This document shows, piece by piece, positions 63,436 to 64,000 of a stretch of 64,000 nt of DNA. Numbering within the stretch: position 1 is the first letter of the stretch; the number at the start of each line of letters is the position of its first letter. This DNA is from Bryobacterales bacterium F-183 (lineage in GTDB: Bacteria > Acidobacteriota > Terriglobia > Bryobacterales > Bryobacteraceae): assembly GCA_016865505.2 (NCBI GenBank), contig AP025252.1, positions 1,674,001 to 1,738,000 of the forward strand, in the 5' to 3' direction. The position numbers and the translations under genes were made by a program. Below the pieces are notes generated by a model. It was not told the origin of the DNA, did no database searches, and saw only the letters and a list, made by a program, of their open reading frames with translations.

Positions 63436-64000
63436 ATGGTAGTCTCAACAGCAGAATGCTTGCGGTGCGGCAAGCAGTTCTACCCTCGGATGGGTGAAGA
63501 ATTTTGCTCCCAGGCGCACGCCCGCGAATACTTCGGTGTTGGCGCGGCACGCGCCCTGGAACAGCAATCCCTTCCGGAAGCATCGCCTGCTGCCCGGGAA
63601 AAACACGCTATCGCTGCGGAAGTCCAGCTGGACCCTGGTCTCTCCAGAACCGGTCGCCATCGTGTGATGCGGCTGTTGAATCTGGCTCCCGTCGAAACAC
63701 CGGCCGCTCCGCCGGAAGTCTCCGCTCCGGCAGCAATTGCCGCTGCACCACCCGAAGCTCCGGTCGTCGAACCACTACCACCGCCGCCGCCTCCAGCGCC
63801 TGTTGAGCCGCCGTTTTTCAGCAAGATCTGCCGTGTGCGCTTCCCGCGCCGTGGCTGCGCTCCCACTGCCGCCCCCATTCTGCACGAACACTTCGCGGCG
63901 ATGTCGCCCGTCGCCTCGACGGAGGAAGAGAACACCGCCACCGCGCAGTTGTTCGCCCTCGATCAGGCACTATCTCCGGATACGCCACTCGAACTCGCGC
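63436..64000 (+). CDS. zinc-ribbon protein with Pro-rich middle (3' partial)
   Basis: The frame from ATG 63436 stays open to the window end (188 codons). It starts MVVSTAECLRCGKQF, with ECLRCGKQFYPRMGEEFCSQ forming a treble-clef/zinc-ribbon-like finger (CxxC, FCSQ-H). Then an Ala/Pro/Glu-rich stretch (PEAPVVEPLPPPPPPAPVEPP) and segments with Cys (KICRVRF, RRGCAP). C-terminus is outside. The function is unknown; the style is common in acidobacterial hypothetical proteins. Ribosome site is unclear. Confidence 0.6.
   Translation, partial: MVVSTAECLRCGKQFYPRMGEEFCSQAHAREYFGVGAARALEQQSLPEASPAAREKHAIAAEVQLDPGLSRTGRHRVMRLLNLAPVETPAAPPEVSAPAAIAAAPPEAPVVEPLPPPPPPAPVEPPFFSKICRVRFPRRGCAPTAAPILHEHFAAMSPVASTEEENTATAQLFALDQALSPDTPLELA

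Noticed and set aside
1-64000. CRISPR arrays, insertion sequences, prophage or integrases
   Set aside because: No regularly spaced repeats, transposase or integrase motifs were found in any frame.

Overview
The window is about 60% GC, gene-dense bacterial chromosome with no rRNA, tRNA, CRISPR array, insertion sequence or prophage that I could support. The gene repertoire points to Acidobacteriota, most likely the Bryobacterales/Solibacter side of Terriglobia. The pointers are a VWFA-related protein of the acidobacterial type, a PEP-CTERM protein, a TonB-dependent receptor with an N-terminal carboxypeptidase-regulatory domain, several Tat-exported Gfo/Idh/MocA oxidoreductases, a Cys-type sulfatase, soluble-to-membrane Ser/Thr kinases with TPR or FGE-like sensor parts, and an ECF sigma factor beside a kinase. 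Taxonomy is inferred from gene families only.

Layout. 1-7.5 kb: 3' part of a sialate O-acetylesterase-like esterase, PPK2, an LssY-C protein, a Zn/Cd P-type ATPase overlapping a sulfatase, and a lipocalin. 7.6-11.5 kb: an unusual cytosolic zinc peptidase + MBL-fold pair, convergent to an ArsR-methyltransferase fusion. 11.6-16.2 kb: Bcp peroxiredoxin, a FecR-like protein with a strong terminator, a methyltransferase, an S41 peptidase and a small outer-membrane barrel. 16.2-19.6 kb: Gly-rich membrane protein, LysM protein and a kinase with a cysteine-less FGE-like domain. 19.7-26.3 kb: GNAT, a cNMP-binding/DUF1003 protein, secreted unknowns, and a minus-strand M20 peptidase/EamA/xylose-isomerase-like group. 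26.3-29.2 kb: signalling island with a doubly degenerate receiver-GGDEF protein, a sigma-54 activator without receiver, and a stand-alone receiver. 29.2-36.7 kb: GH3 hexosaminidase, UPF0173 hydrolase, lipoprotein, kinase-TPR, ECF sigma factor and a LysM/cysteine-hydrolase protein. 36.7-45.3 kb: Gfo/Idh/MocA + isochorismatase pair, a tiny charged secreted protein, TonB receptor, cytochrome c, zinc-ribbon protein, sorbitol-dehydrogenase-like enzyme, YjbQ and small proteins. 45.3-53 kb: acyl-CoA synthetase-GNAT fusion, MgtE, a DnaJ-type zinc finger, the overlapping pyrR-pyrB-pyrC operon, and uppP. 53-64 kb: cyclophilin, TPR + two tandem Gfo/Idh/MocA genes, a HEAT-like protein, YtxH, RecX, a HhH DNA glycosylase, a VWFA protein, a PEP-CTERM protein and a zinc-ribbon gene cut by the window end.

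Housekeeping parts (pyrimidine synthesis, RecX, UppP, MgtE, Bcp) alternate with envelope, secretion and signalling genes. Genes are packed tightly: many ATGA or TAATG couplings, and six convergent pairs whose coding ends overlap. The + strand is G-rich in the first ~25 kb and C-rich after ~42 kb whatever the gene orientation, a strand-asymmetry switch of the kind seen at a replication terminus or an inversion boundary. The best candidates for something undescribed are the peptidase/MBL pair at 7.6-10.6 kb, the two kinase/LysM loci (16-19.6 kb and 32-36.7 kb) and the degenerate receiver-GGDEF signalling island.
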